From Sistotremastrum niveocremeum HHB9708 (lineage: Eukaryota; Basidiomycota; Agaricomycetes; Sistotremastrales; Sistotremastraceae): DNA of 64,000 nucleotides. Made by a program: the position numbers and the translations under genes. The notes below the pieces were generated by a model. That model saw only the letters and a program-made list of their open reading frames with translations. It searched no databases and was not told the origin of the DNA. This document shows, piece after piece, positions 10,418 through 24,012 of this stretch (the stretch's first letter is position 1; each line of letters opens with the position of its first letter). The stretch lies in NCBI GenBank assembly GCA_001630475.1, contig KV419437.1, positions 1 through 64,000 on the forward strand. Reading direction: 5' to 3'.

Positions 10418-11163
10418 TCAGAGTCCGAGATAGCAAAACATATAGAAAGCGAGAACAACGTTTGAGATAAGTGAGTTGTGGATGAAGGATTTCGCTGGGC
10501 CGTCCCCCGACGTCGATGAAGAGGTATTGTTGGATAGGGGTTGTGAGCCTGTGGAAGATCCCGAGGGACTAGTGGTCGATTGACCACTGGTCTGCGATGG
10601 TATAGCGGACGCCGACGAAGAAGCAGACGGTGACTGGGGATTTCCATTGGACGTAGGAGACTGAACGCCGCTCAGAGTTGCGGAAGGGACTGGGAAGCCT
10701 TCTGACTGACAATCCTGTACGAGCCCTGGAGCTGTCGTGAGTAAGGGGTGGATTTTCAATATGGGTTCATACCGTTGAGATCTTGCTGGATTTGTGATGC
10801 CAGTGCTCCTCCGCTCGCTGCGTCAATCGCACACTGAAGACATGCCTGGAGCGCGTTGAAATTGGCTGCAGTGCAAAAGCAGCTATCGGTGCTACAATTC
10901 TGGAATGTGTTTTCTATCGCGTCACAGCTAGTCTGGCACTAGATGACTTGTAAGTGAGTTGTACGCCAGGTACGACTGCGAAGCCTACCTGTGCTGGAAG
11001 TGAAGCAAACGGGTTGTTTTGACGGAGCGACAAGTTAGGTTTGGATCCAGATACCAGCGTATAGAGGACTGGGGCGAAGGGTAAATCAGCGTTCCCTCCT
11101 CTGTAGAGAAAACTGACATCCAGAGATGACGGCATAGAAAGCCGCCCAGAGATGAGGATTCAT
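10418..11163 (-). CDS. Small secreted, GPI-anchored-type, CFEM-like cysteine protein (paralogue 1)
   Basis: Exons 11163-11118, 11068-10989, 10938-10773 and 10725-10418 join to 199 residues. It has an N-terminal signal peptide (MNPHLWAAFYAVISGFLYTL), then a cysteine block with spacing C-x3-C-x9-C-x4-C-x-C-x10-C-x2-C and a further Cys (VQDCQSEGFP). A Ser/Thr/Pro-rich stretch follows, and a C-terminal hydrophobic segment (SNVVLAFYMFCYLGL) typical of a GPI signal. The spacing resembles the fungal CFEM pattern but has a longer final gap. It is a paralogue of the gene at 12006-12756, with the same cysteine spacing and intron positions. Likely a cell-wall or membrane-anchored protein of unknown role. 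Confidence 0.75.
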
Positions 11164-11574
11164 GGACAGCAAGCGTGAACACGTTTAGGAAGACGAGATG
11201 ATATGGAAAGGGTAGTAAGAGTGTTCAATCGATCTCTAATGCAGTGAGACAGGAGATGAGCGCAAGCCCTTTCGTCCGCTGGCAGCCAGGCGACTTGGTG
11301 GCTTGAACGCAGGGACCGGCGCCTCGTGGGCTTTCTCTGCTTTCGCTCGTCTCATATAGCAGAGCGTTCTTGCTCTATCGCTGCTATTCTCGTCTTGAAC
11401 TACATTACCTGACCTCAAATGTCGTTCTCAATCTGGCGGTGGGTTGCGTACATCGTCTCAGTCGTTCGCTTTTTGCAGTGGGCTACCGGCTCGCCTCAAT
11501 CCACCCACTCCTGGTCGAACATGATCATCTTTATCCGTGGTTTATGTTTCGTTACAGTGAACGTGCTCTAAGCT

Positions 11575-11940
11575 CTAAATCGACGGCGACCTCACTATCT
11601 CGATATGTCTTTCGAGTTCCCTCCTATGTCCAAGACGTCTGAACTGGTCATCAATCTCGTCAAGGTGAATTCGCGAAGAAATATTGGCCATTTGTTCTGG
11701 TATTCGATGCCTTGCCCTCTTCATCGTTACTATGCTTCACCTCCTCTATCCATCGCACGCTCGTAAATCGAAGACACTTCACTTTGTCAATTCAAGATGC
11801 AAATCTCATGGAATAACATTCCTCATGCGATCATCTTTTCCCGCGTTGACCTCGACGATGGTAACGCACAACTCAGGACCAGTTCTCTCGATCAATTGCA
11901 GACAATCCCTCTCCATGTCGTGTAGTAAATCGTGTCTCAT
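11575..11940 (-). CDS. Small unknown protein, three exons (tentative)
   Basis: I do not recognise it. Exons 11940-11870, 11781-11741 and 11696-11575 give 77 residues with consistent phases. The reading is protein-like (MRHDLLHDMERDCLQLIER near the start, IHLDEIDDQFRRLGHRRELE near the end), helical and charged, without signal peptide. The first intron would be 88 bases, longer than the local norm, so the exon 1 boundary is uncertain. It lies between the two GPI-type paralogues on the same strand. Confidence 0.4.
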
Positions 11941-12005
11941 TGAAGCCGAATACTGCTATGTGAATTAAACATTATCGAACGTAAACGAATCCCAACTAAG
12001 ACGAA

Positions 12006-12756
12006 TCAAACGATTTGAAGACCGATCGCGGCGACCAGTGCACCCACGCTCGAGAGAAGATAGCTTCCGCGTACGGCCAACGCATTCGACTTGGAGGTGG
12101 GAGAGACAGACGGGGAACTGGAAGGACTGGAGGATCCAGCTGCAGAGGTGCTGGTCGGAGATCCCAAGGTAGTTTGTGTGAATGTATCAGTGTCTCCCGC
12201 AGTGCTCGTCTGGATAGCGCTGCCACTTCCTACACCGGCAGCAGTCAGCGTCTCAGCGGGAGCCGCAAATCCATCGGCTTGACATGCGCTAACCAAATCT
12301 ACGAATAGATCAATATACTGACGATGTCGTTTCGGGGAAACGCTCACCGTTGAGAATGCCTTGGAAAGTCTGAAGATTTTCCGCATTCAGGCTGATGGGT
12401 TCTGCGTCGATGACGCATTGGAGACATTCTCGGTAAGGGTCTAGGTACGAAGCAGAACAAGTGCAATCCTCAGTGGTGCATGTAGTGGGAGAGTTTTCGA
12501 GCGCGGTACAAGCACTGCCACACTTCTGCAGGTTAGGAAAGAAAGGTGGAGAGGGTAACGGTCTCACATTGCCAGGGAGGTTACCAAAAGGAATGCCAGC
12601 TTGCCGAAGGACGAGGCCAGCGTGGGTTGACCCCGTTGGTTTTGCGAAACCTGTCAATGGAACAGAAGTATCGGGATGCGTTTGCATTGGGCGAGATCGA
12701 CTGGCACGGGACTCACAAGAAAGAAACAGAGCAGCTACAACAAAGAGGAATTGCAT
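12006..12756 (-). CDS. Small secreted, GPI-anchored-type, CFEM-like cysteine protein (paralogue 2)
   Basis: Exons 12756-12568, 12525-12348 and 12298-12006 join to 219 residues. The signal peptide MQFLFVVAALFLSCESRA is followed by a linker with LRQAGIPFGNLPGN, which aligns to LRQNNPFASLPAQ in the paralogue at 10418-11163. Next comes the same eight-cysteine arrangement (CGSAC, CTTEDCTC, ECLQC, SACQADGF), a Ser/Thr-rich region and a hydrophobic C-terminus ending GALVAAIGLQIV, typical for GPI attachment. CG-S-A-C and the D-C-x-C run resemble CFEM domains. Intron positions match the paralogue, supporting a duplication. Function unknown; probably cell surface. Confidence 0.8.
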
Positions 12757-12922
12757 GGCGGATAGAAAGGTCAGCGAAGGGCGTGCTCACGCTGAGAGGG
12801 AGGTGGACTCTGAAGTGTATTTATACGACAAATCGCAATTTCTTTGGGGCACCGCCCATATCTTCAGAACGACGACCGGCACTGCACTCAGGGAACAAAG
12901 CATCAATGTTTACATACTTTAT

Positions 12923-13535
12923 TCAGTTTAGCGTGGCTATCCGAGGGGTAATGAAAAGGCTCCGACGCGGTTCATTCTGGAAACAGAGGGCGTCCTGAAG
13001 CAATGAGCAGATATCTGACCTGCAAAAGCGGCTCACGAAGGAACCAGTAGGACAGAAGATCCCCGTTGATGCAATGTCTACGTTTGTGTAGGGGGCGAGG
13101 CGTTGTTTGGGGCTTATTCGGACCTCTCCTGCATTTTGATCGACGACCCGAAGAAGCATAACACAGGCTGCTTCAGGAACCGAGCATAGTGGACAAAGGC
13201 GAGACATAATTCAATGACACCCGTTGAGAGAATAAAAAGCGCTGTGCATCTTGATTCTTGAGTGACTCGCGAGAACCTGCCAAGCCAGGGACAAGATAAA
13301 TCTGAAGATGAAAGCGCCCATTGCCGAATCGCCATGCCGATTGAAGAGACCGGAGATAACGAGCGAGATCCTCCGTGTTCTGAAGCCCTCAATCTCAATT
13401 GGCGATGCGAAGAGTTTCAGGTCCAGACGACAATGGACGATAGCCACAACATCCGTGGCCAGAAATAATCCAAGTCATTTTCGAGAAACGAACGACAACA
13501 GTCGAGATAGGGGAGCTTCGGAATTTTCGGAGAAT
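12923..13535 (-). CDS. Unknown multi-exon protein, 5' end unresolved
   Basis: I do not recognise the family. Exons 13535-13429 (or 13432), 13379-13181, 13128-13037 and 12994-12923 join in one frame to about 157 residues, with introns of 42-52 bases. The reading runs through FLENDLDYFWPRMLWLSSI, EDLARYLRSLQSAWRFGNG, FHLQIYLVPGLAG, SLNYVSPLSTML, EVRISPKQRLAPYTNVDIAS and RRSLFITPRIATLN. It looks like a compact globular domain rich in conserved-type aromatic residues, without signal peptide. The first coding exon is not certain: an ATG at 13630-13628 joins in phase, but it would overlap the start codon of the divergent Ecm15-like gene. Confidence 0.55.
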
Positions 13536-13628
13536 CTGGTCCCAGTCGTCACCGGTTGGGAGCGGTGCGACCTCAATCTTCACCATCTTGATCAAAGGTA
13601 CTAGTAAACGAGCCTCACTGCACCAGTC

Positions 13629-14248
13629 ATGTCAGCATCGGAAGACCTCTATGCGGTAGCAGGTGGGCCAAATCACCAAATTCTATTCGCCATCTCATCG
13701 CACTGCCACGATCAGATTTCTGCCTCATTCCCATGGGTCTCCCTGAAGCCTCGGTGCGTGCCTTGCAGTGTCTAGACGAGAGCTTGGATGGAAGATGGCC
13801 GTTGAACAGGTTGCGAAATACATCGCAACATGCCAACAAGTCTTGGAGAAATCAGGCTTACAATATAAGGTTCTTATCGCGGAGCAATCAGTTGTTCGTT
13901 GACCTGATGTTATCCCACAGATGCAGTGAGCGACCGTGCTTCCACTGACGTATGAATGAAGATGCTCACCCGTCGATAACACTACAGCGGATATGGAACA
14001 AATCTCGGTACGCCAACTTGGCCTCCAAAGAATCGATAATCCTAATTGGACTAGAGGGTCCCTGGTCCGATGTTTCCAAAGCGATACACGACTGTCATAA
14101 GGCCGTCCACGTCCAAGGAGCACCTCGCATAGCCACCGACATTCGCATCGGCACACGGACTGACAGGGTTGCGACTGCCAACGTCAACGACGACAAAGTC
14201 CGAAGGGTCGAGGAAATATTGAACGCTGAAAAAGAAAAGACCTCCTAG
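13629..14248 (+). CDS. ECM15: Ecm15/UPF0045 family protein (thiamine-binding-like fold)
   Basis: Six exons (13629-13662, 13716-13753, 13810-13869, 13921-13925, 13988-14007, 14055-14248) join to 116 residues, close to yeast Ecm15 (104). Family landmarks are FCLIPMG, ASVAKYI, the K-M-HGYGTNLEGPW segment and ATDIRIGTRTD. These small ferredoxin-like proteins (MTH1187/YkoF type) form tetramers and bind thiamine-like ligands in bacteria; the fungal role is unclear. The fourth exon is only five bases (ATGCA), needed to restore K-M-H before GYGTNLEG. Divergent from the unknown gene on its left with almost no intergenic space. Confidence 0.88.
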
Positions 14249-14448
14249 GGTTGGTATTCACTGTAGCGAAAGTCCTTAGTAGTTTGTTCAGATGTATATA
14301 TATCGTAGACTGTTATGTCGACAAGCTCGATGTCCGCGCCGCGAGCTGCGCCGCGTATAACAAAAAGTAGAAGGCGCTTGCTTCTCTGAGCGGAGTTGAC
14401 ACGCTCTCCTGGTCGCCGCTTCTCCATCGTTCCGCACCTATCGACGCG

Positions 14449-17230
<2,782 letters not shown>

Positions 17231-17500
17231 CTTAATATTCCGTGACGGACTGCCCCGGCCTTCTTCCCGGACACTTTCCAGGACAGCTTTGCAAAACATA
17301 TTCATTGCTTTGATCGTTATCTGTATAGTCCGGCTTCATTAGCTCTGATTTGGTATACCAGTGCTGTAAAGATTGCAATGCTTGTATAATAATAATTAAT
17401 GTACTGTGTGAATGAAAATAGGGCTACATCTATAGTATCCCGCAATGAAAACAAGAAAACATGAAGGCATGATACATCCGCTCTGGTGACAGTAGTACCA
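17231..17500. other. Short convergent 3' region between MCM7 and kexin
   Basis: The two genes end toward each other. About 270 AT-richer bases contain an aataataatta stretch near 17388-17398 that could serve 3'-end formation. Nothing else is seen. Confidence 0.4.
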
Positions 17501-20306
17501 TCAACGAGCGTCAGAGGCATGATCCCAACTCCCGTCACCACTGTCCGTCGCAGGACTTCTATGCCCCGCTCGGTCGTCTTCTGTGATACCACCCATATGT
17601 CGAGGATTGTCTTGATAGGCACCTGCTTGGCCACCTGAACCATAATCACCGTCGAGATCAGGATCGTGTCCTCTGACGAGATGCATCTCTTCATCCGCGT
17701 CATCCTCATCCGAGAGTTCACCAAAGGCATCGTAGAGTTCTTTTGAACGAGGAGTGCTAGAGTCCCCAGCAATGCCCCTTTCCATCGAACTCATATGCAT
17801 AGAATCGCCAGCCATCACTGCGGCATACTCGCTTCTTCGCCGCCTGACTCGACGACGCCAAAGGAATACAGTACAACCAATGCCGAATGCAACAACGATC
17901 GCTATCGATCCAAAGAGCCAAGTATTGCTGCTCAGTAGGTCAGTGATATGGGTAAAGTATCCTTCATCTGGCGTGGACGTTATCTCTGAAGGGACTGGGT
18001 TTGCAGCCTCTTCATCATCTTGCGGGAAGGAAGGTTTATCCGCCTCCCCTTCTGCGGTACCGTGGTCCCCAGGGAGATGTTGAGTGGGCTTTATAAGGAC
18101 TTTCGTCGAGCTGGCAATCTCGGATATGGAGGTAGTGATTGTTTCATCGTGAGGTGGGAGAGGCATGACTTTCTCGGGGAGTGCGTACTCGACAGCCTTG
18201 GAGGGGTCGATGGATGAACCCCAAAGGATCATACTCCAGCCTAAGAAATGCCCAGTGAATTCCGGGTTCTCCTGATCCGACACGCGAATAGTCCAATTGC
18301 CGACTCCTGTCTCACCCCTATACGAAAGATTCGTCAATCGCCGGATCTCGAATGAAGTGAGATGAATTCCTTACCAGTGTTTCAAAGTCATGAATGTCCA
18401 GCCCGGGAATCCATTAATATCCTGATCAAACTTTCGTCGACCTGCCAATATACTCTTCACTCCAGCAGGAGAAGTAATTTCGACCTCTACATCGCCCCGG
18501 CGTGCGTGCGTGATCCAAACACGAACATTGACATGTTCAATTGTTTCCAGATTATTCTCTTGAAGAAACTCTGCCGTTATGATTCGTGAGCTCGTGATGC
18601 CTCCTGGGATGATCAGCTCTCCACCGGTCATAACGCCACTTGTCTCGTTCATGGCAGCATCGCTGAGTTCGATAGGCTGTATTTCTGCCCAGGCCTGAGG
18701 TTTCACCAATTTCCAATTCTGGGCGGCAGTGACGTATCGGTACGCATCAAGTCGTCCCCAACCATACTTATAACTGTATGGCTTGCCATAGAATGTTGGT
18801 TCCCAGTCCGGGTCTTCCGAGTTAATTTGTTCAGCTGTTGCAATGCACAAGTGCTGAATATCTCGCCAAGTGAGGTCCGGACTAAACGTAGAACATCAAT
18901 TTTATATATAAAAATCACAATCAGACAAGCTCACCGAACTGATAGGGCCAGTGCAAAGACCCCGACAGCCAAGGGAGCGGCTGCTGATGTACCACCGTGG
19001 TTGGACGCGCACACGTCTTTTCCAACATCGGTCGTGTGCTGATATAATCAATATTTTATGACTGAAGAGCAGACCAAGAACTTACGATATGTTTCCCACC
19101 ACCAGAGCTATATGTGACAATCATGTTTGCTGCACAAGGTTCAGAGTAGTATGGATGCAAACCCTTGTAATCTACCGCCGAAACGGTGACGGAATAGATA
19201 CTATTCGTATACCCATCGAAATTGCATTGGTCCCCTGATGAAGCTCCATTGCCGCTTGCGAACACGAAGATGGAGCCTTTGCCACCACGACCTCGATTGA
19301 TGCCGTTCAAAACCGACTTCTGGATGAGAAGAGAGGGCCCTTCCATAGACTTGCCATCGTCTGGAGGACCCCAGCTGCAGCTGTAGATGGAAGTATTCTG
19401 ATAGCCATAGTTGAGAGCTGAGGATTCGTCGATGTCCGAGATTGGACCAGAGAGGATTCGGATTCCGGCTACTTTTGAGTCGTAGGCCATTCCTACACCA
19501 CATACATTGTTCTTAACAGCGGCGATTTCACCAGCACATCGAGTGCCATGATGATCATCCCACAGCACTGGTTTTGGTAAGGGCACATGATCATTGAAAT
19601 CATATGAGCCTGCAGCATCCTGTGTCCAGTTATAGACAAGAAGATTTCAATGATTGTGCAGGCTTACGAAGTTGGCCGCAAGGTCGTCGCTCTCGAAATC
19701 CAGACCGTCGTCCACCATAGCACTGATCACACCTTGCCCCGTGATTCCCATCTCCCAAAGCCCAGTGACGTTCATCATATGTTCGGGAAATTCATCATTC
19801 GAAAGATGCCATTGGTCCATGAAAATGGGGTCTTCTATCCCTAGACGGTGAGCGAGCTGCTCTGTCATGGACGAATTGACAGGCTCTGTTTCCTGAGGAT
19901 GGCGCAGCAGTAACGTGTCGTCTCTTTTTGTTCGCTGTCGAACGACCTGACGTTCCAAGGATTTGATTGAACGAGATATACTGCGGGCTTTCAGATCCTC
20001 AGAAGACCGTGCGACCAGCTCAGATCCTCTCGCTCGAAGCCTTGCCCAGGCAGCCAACACGCGATCCTCTGTATCTCTGCCTTCCAATCGCAGCTTCGGC
20101 GTCCGCACAATCCAGTGATTGTCCAATTCACCGAGCCTCTCGACTAGTTCTGCTCCCAGCGCATGAGCACATTGATGAGGTGTTGCATGAGACGAGGGAT
20201 CATGCTCAAGGACGTAATATTGGTGGGTGTTGTAAGTGGGGGTAATAATCGAGAGCACGGAATGAAAAGGCAGGAGTGCCAGGAGAGTGAATGGCAATAA
20301 CATCAT
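17501..20306 (-). CDS. KEX2: Kexin-type furin-like proprotein convertase
   Basis: This is a Golgi serine endoprotease that cuts secretory precursors after Lys-Arg or Arg-Arg. Five exons (introns 19620-19667, 19039-19085, 18882-18934, 18318-18374) join to 866 residues. Order: signal peptide (MMLLPFTLLALLPFHSVLSI), propeptide ending near a self-cleavage RTKR, subtilase domain with Asp in MVDDGLDF, His in DDHHGTRCAGE, Asn in FVFASGNG and Ser in NHGGTSAAAPLA, P-domain (GETGVGNWTIRV..GW), Ser/Thr-rich stalk, one membrane helix (WLFGSIAIVVAFGIGCTVFL), then a basic stop-transfer run and an acidic cytosolic tail as in yeast Kex2. All key residues are present. Confidence 0.96.
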
Positions 20307-20522
20307 GGAATCAGAAGAGTTGGTTGTGTGGGCGGCAACATCAAGTCAGCCGTGCCGGGTGATGCCGATTTCCAAGCAACGGAAGCAGACCGGTTGATGA
20401 TCATTCAGATGATACATGTATTGTGACAGCTTCCGTAAAGACTAATATAAAATACATTATAACTGGTTACCAGTAATGAGACGGTACTTGGACAGGAGCT
20501 ACTGAGGGAGGCGTGACAATTC

Positions 20523-23500
20523 CTACTCAGACTGAAGGGTACAGCCGAAAAGGCGATAAACAGGGAACTCTGCGCCGTTCACAGTTGCCTTCCAGGACTG
20601 CACCGCAAGATCAAGCAATGGAGCAGTCGTTTGCCCGGCAGCCTTGCCGCTTTCTCCTAAGAGTCGAAAAAGAGGTGCCAACCGACTTCTCAATTGAGAC
20701 AGAGCATCAGATTCGTCGTCGAGAATGAGCATGGGTTCAACGCCAATCAACGCTTTCTGCAGAGAATTATAGATCAGGGGTCAGGAGGCAATGAAAGAAA
20801 TCTCACCGCTTCCTCCCCACTGATGACTACATCAAGAGTATCGCCTGCTTGGTCTTGAACGCAGATCATGAGAAGGAAGGAATACTGTGGATCGTCATCC
20901 ATTCCACATTCATGACAGCGACGTTCTTGCACTTTCAGTCTGAATGGCTATCAATGTAGTGCGTATTCAAGAAGAACAGGTAGACGGCAAACCTTCGGTT
21001 GTGCAGAGTGCAGTATCCGACGATTGCTTCTTCGACTTTACTGGGCCGAATGCTAACGAGCTTAGCTTGCAATCGGTATTTGTTGGGAAAGTTATTGTTT
21101 GCTAGAATCGAGGCAATATTGCTAATTGGTTGGTCTTCGTATTCGCAGCGAATTATGGGCCTTGAGTGTCGGGTCAAAGTAGTCGCGATAATATCCGGAG
21201 GCAAATTTTGAGACAGGTGGGCGGCAGTTTCTTCTTTGTTGGCGGTAATAGAGGCCGAAGATCTCTGTTCGAAGAACTTCTTCTTTCGTCTATGGCCAGA
21301 TAGTCGCTCGTACATTCACTTGATTGGAAACAACACTCACAAAGATAATTGGCGGATCTTTTCTGGATCCGTTAGTCGAAAGATCTTGCTTGCTCCTTGT
21401 CCTTGTTTCGCGTATGTTCCTCCTCTGCCATCTACGAAATGAAGGTTCCCGAACGTATAGAACCCGCCGGTTTTCAGCACGGAAGCAGCCTCTTTGTCTC
21501 CATCATATAAAGAAATCCTCAATAAGGTGCCATCGAAACGCGACAGATCAGGGTTGTAAACATGGGAGGAATGGGCAAACTCAGGTAAAGGAGTATAGTC
21601 GGTCACATAAACATGGGGATGGAAATTAGTGTCGGATTCGGTCCAGATATGCAGGACCTAATGAAAATCAGTATCTTAGGCCGCTCACACATACCAGATC
21701 TACCTCTACATGCGCGATGAAGAATTCTCGTATTTTGGCGTCTTTGATCAGTAGTTCTCTCTTGGGAGCACGGGCTGCCTTGAAAGTCGTCGTCGTCTGC
21801 GGATTGTTCGGCATCTCCGCCTGGAGACCCCTCCACCAATCGTAGAGATCATTGACATATTGCTTCTCCTTCTCTCTAATCATGCCAGCAACTTGATTTT
21901 CGTGTCGGAAAACAGTGCGCTGAGTTACGGGGTTGTAGCTTGCCCACTTAAGTGAATCTGCATATCCGACTCCGGCGGGTTTCTCCTCGTCGTCGGCGGT
22001 TTTCCCAAATCGGCGTATCTGAACGAACGATGACATGAAGCTGACAGGCCACATATAGCCACGTACCACGAGTTCATGTAAGAGGAGTGGACAACCCTCG
22101 TAAGGCAAAGCAGTGAACGGCTCCTTCGAGAACATATTGACCATGAACGGGCGGTCCATATTTGACGAGTCGAGAAGCTTGAAACTACAGGACCAGTCTA
22201 CAAAGAATAATCAGGGCTGGCCTTCAAGGAAATCGAAACACATGCCTCCTCGTGCAGTCAGCTTTTGCCCGGATACGGCAACGGCAATGCCAATGGTCGA
22301 TACTTTCTTGCCCTGGATAGAAGAAATCACTTTCTCCAACGAAAGCCAGTCTCCCTGTCCGTGATATCACATCAGAAATACACCAGAGGACTGTGTCTGG
22401 GACCACTACTGACGTGAGAAGATGGCAATCCTGGTTTAAATGCGGCTTTCGATGGGCTCTGAACGACCTTCGGAGGGACTGGACTGGGAATTTGTTCAAT
22501 TTTCCGATTTGGAACATGCCCCTCCATCTTCTTAAGAGTTTTTGTGGCTTTTGAGCGCCTGGATTTAGAGTTTGTTTGATCGTTCGCCTCTCTGATTAGC
22601 CGTTCTTTGGACATCTTGAGAGAAATGGGAGTTGGAGGTTTTGCAGCGTCAATGGGTGAAGCCGCGGACGGGCGCTGATGCTTTTCCTTGGCCTGAACGA
22701 GGGTGAATGAAGGGAAGACCATCGAAAACTAGCACCCAATAGCTTACCGTTTTGACTGGCGGTTCAGCTGGGAGAGATTCGTGACGTCCTCCATCTGAAA
22801 GACTGGTGCTCTCAGAAGGCATCGGAGCAGCTTCGATGGGCGAGTCGTGGTTGGGCATATCGTGATGTAGGGATGCAGGTGAGGGCGGCATTGGCACTGT
22901 CAGTGGAGTAGAGAACCAGTTGTCTTCCTGATTCCTTTTCTCGACTTGCCGTTCTACAAATCATGATGATTAAGGCCCCACACAAAGTTCCCTAAGCTCG
23001 CAAACCTTCGAAGGTGTCAATGAGGAGACCCTTGGGCACGACATTTTTATCGGACCGGACTATTTTGAGACGCCAATCTCCAGTGAAGGCCAGACCGAAC
23101 GGGAGCGATTTGGAAGAATTGGGTGGCTTTTGTTTTCGCTCCAGGATGGCGCCCTGTAAGGACAGCAGTATATGATCGTTCACTTCGACGTTGACTTTTT
23201 TTGGATGACTGCGAAACTCGACTTCTATGATCTCGTCATCTTCCGTCAAAAGCTGCAACCGTTTTCCTTTGGATGTCTGAGACCAGTTCATCTTGACCCT
23301 GCCCGCGATAAAACCATCTTTCGAGTCATTGAAGGAAGCTTGGAGGGAGGAGGCCTTCTTCTTCAAAGATGCACTGAATGGATCGTCGCTTTCGGTGCAA
23401 CGTGGTTGCTTCGACGGACGTTCAGAGGAGTCTGACGCATCTGAGGTGGCAGGCCTCTTCATCTTAGGGCGCGGTAGGGCACCTGTGAGACCGTGGAAGA

Positions 23501-23638
23501 GGCTGGAACTGTGACAGAATGCTGAGAAGAGGGCGCGTCTGCGCACGTGACCGCGATACTAGAGGCGCGTTTCCCCTCAGGGCCAGGCAACCCCACAGGA
23601 GCAACAGTCTGGAGCAACTTGCCCAGTGGGCCATCCAT
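20523..23638 (-). CDS. POT1: POT1-like telomere single-strand DNA-binding protein with N-terminal extension
   Basis: It protects the 3' telomere overhang. About eleven exons give a protein near 860 residues. From the N-terminus: a basic linker, an OB-like region (FIAGRVKMNWSQ, IIEVEFRSHPKKVNVEVND), a long low-complexity stretch rich in Pro/Ser/Lys, then the Telo_bind OB fold (STIGIAVAVSGQ, DWSCSFKLLD, LPYEGCPLLLHEL). The second OB follows (VYVTDYTPLPEF, LLRISLYDGD, KTGGFYTFGNLHF) and a C-terminal region with a CHECG pair. One intron near 22200-22247 appears to start with GC (GAG|GCATGT). The 5' end is uncertain: ATG at 23638 needs an intron of about 77 bases, and an in-frame ATG at 23462 is the alternative. 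Confidence 0.82.
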
Positions 23639-23715
23639 TTCGTATACAGTGGGCGGTTCTGCATTCTTTGTCGTACTGAGAGACAATTTATTTCCAAAAA
23701 ATACGAGTATGAGCA

Positions 23716-23987
23716 TACTGTACTCAATCAATCTTAAGTCCCAGTCACGTGTCACGGCCCCTCGAAATATTACATAATTTAGGTCCCATAACGCGTCACA
23801 CAAGGCCACTGGGACTTAATTTATTTGAAAAAATTTCCGGGCCTGCCAGCCCTGGGACTTAGGTGGTCATTTGGGACCTAATTTTTGGTCATGTCACAGT
23901 AGCACCTGGGCTTTGGGACCTCGGGACTTAGTATTCCTAATTGTCACGGTCACAAATGCTGGGACCTAAGTTTGATTGAGTACAGTA
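23716..23987. mobile_element. MITE with TA ends, interior of repeated GGGACYTA words
   Basis: The left end (TACTGTACTCAATCAATCTT) and right end (inverse, tttgattgagtacagta) are inverted repeats of about 29 bases with a few mismatches. Both start with TA, compatible with a TA target duplication as in Tc1/mariner-type elements. The interior carries at least six gggacttA/gggacctA words in both orientations. It has no coding capacity. It lies 78 bases upstream of the POT1 start and 26 bases past the TAP42 stop. Confidence 0.75.
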
Positions 23988-24012
23988 TTTGTACCCTATA
24001 CCTTGGCCCAAC

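Noticed and set aside
18371-18850. Separate small genes within the kexin locus
   Set aside because: These pieces join by 47-57 base introns into one 866-residue kexin.
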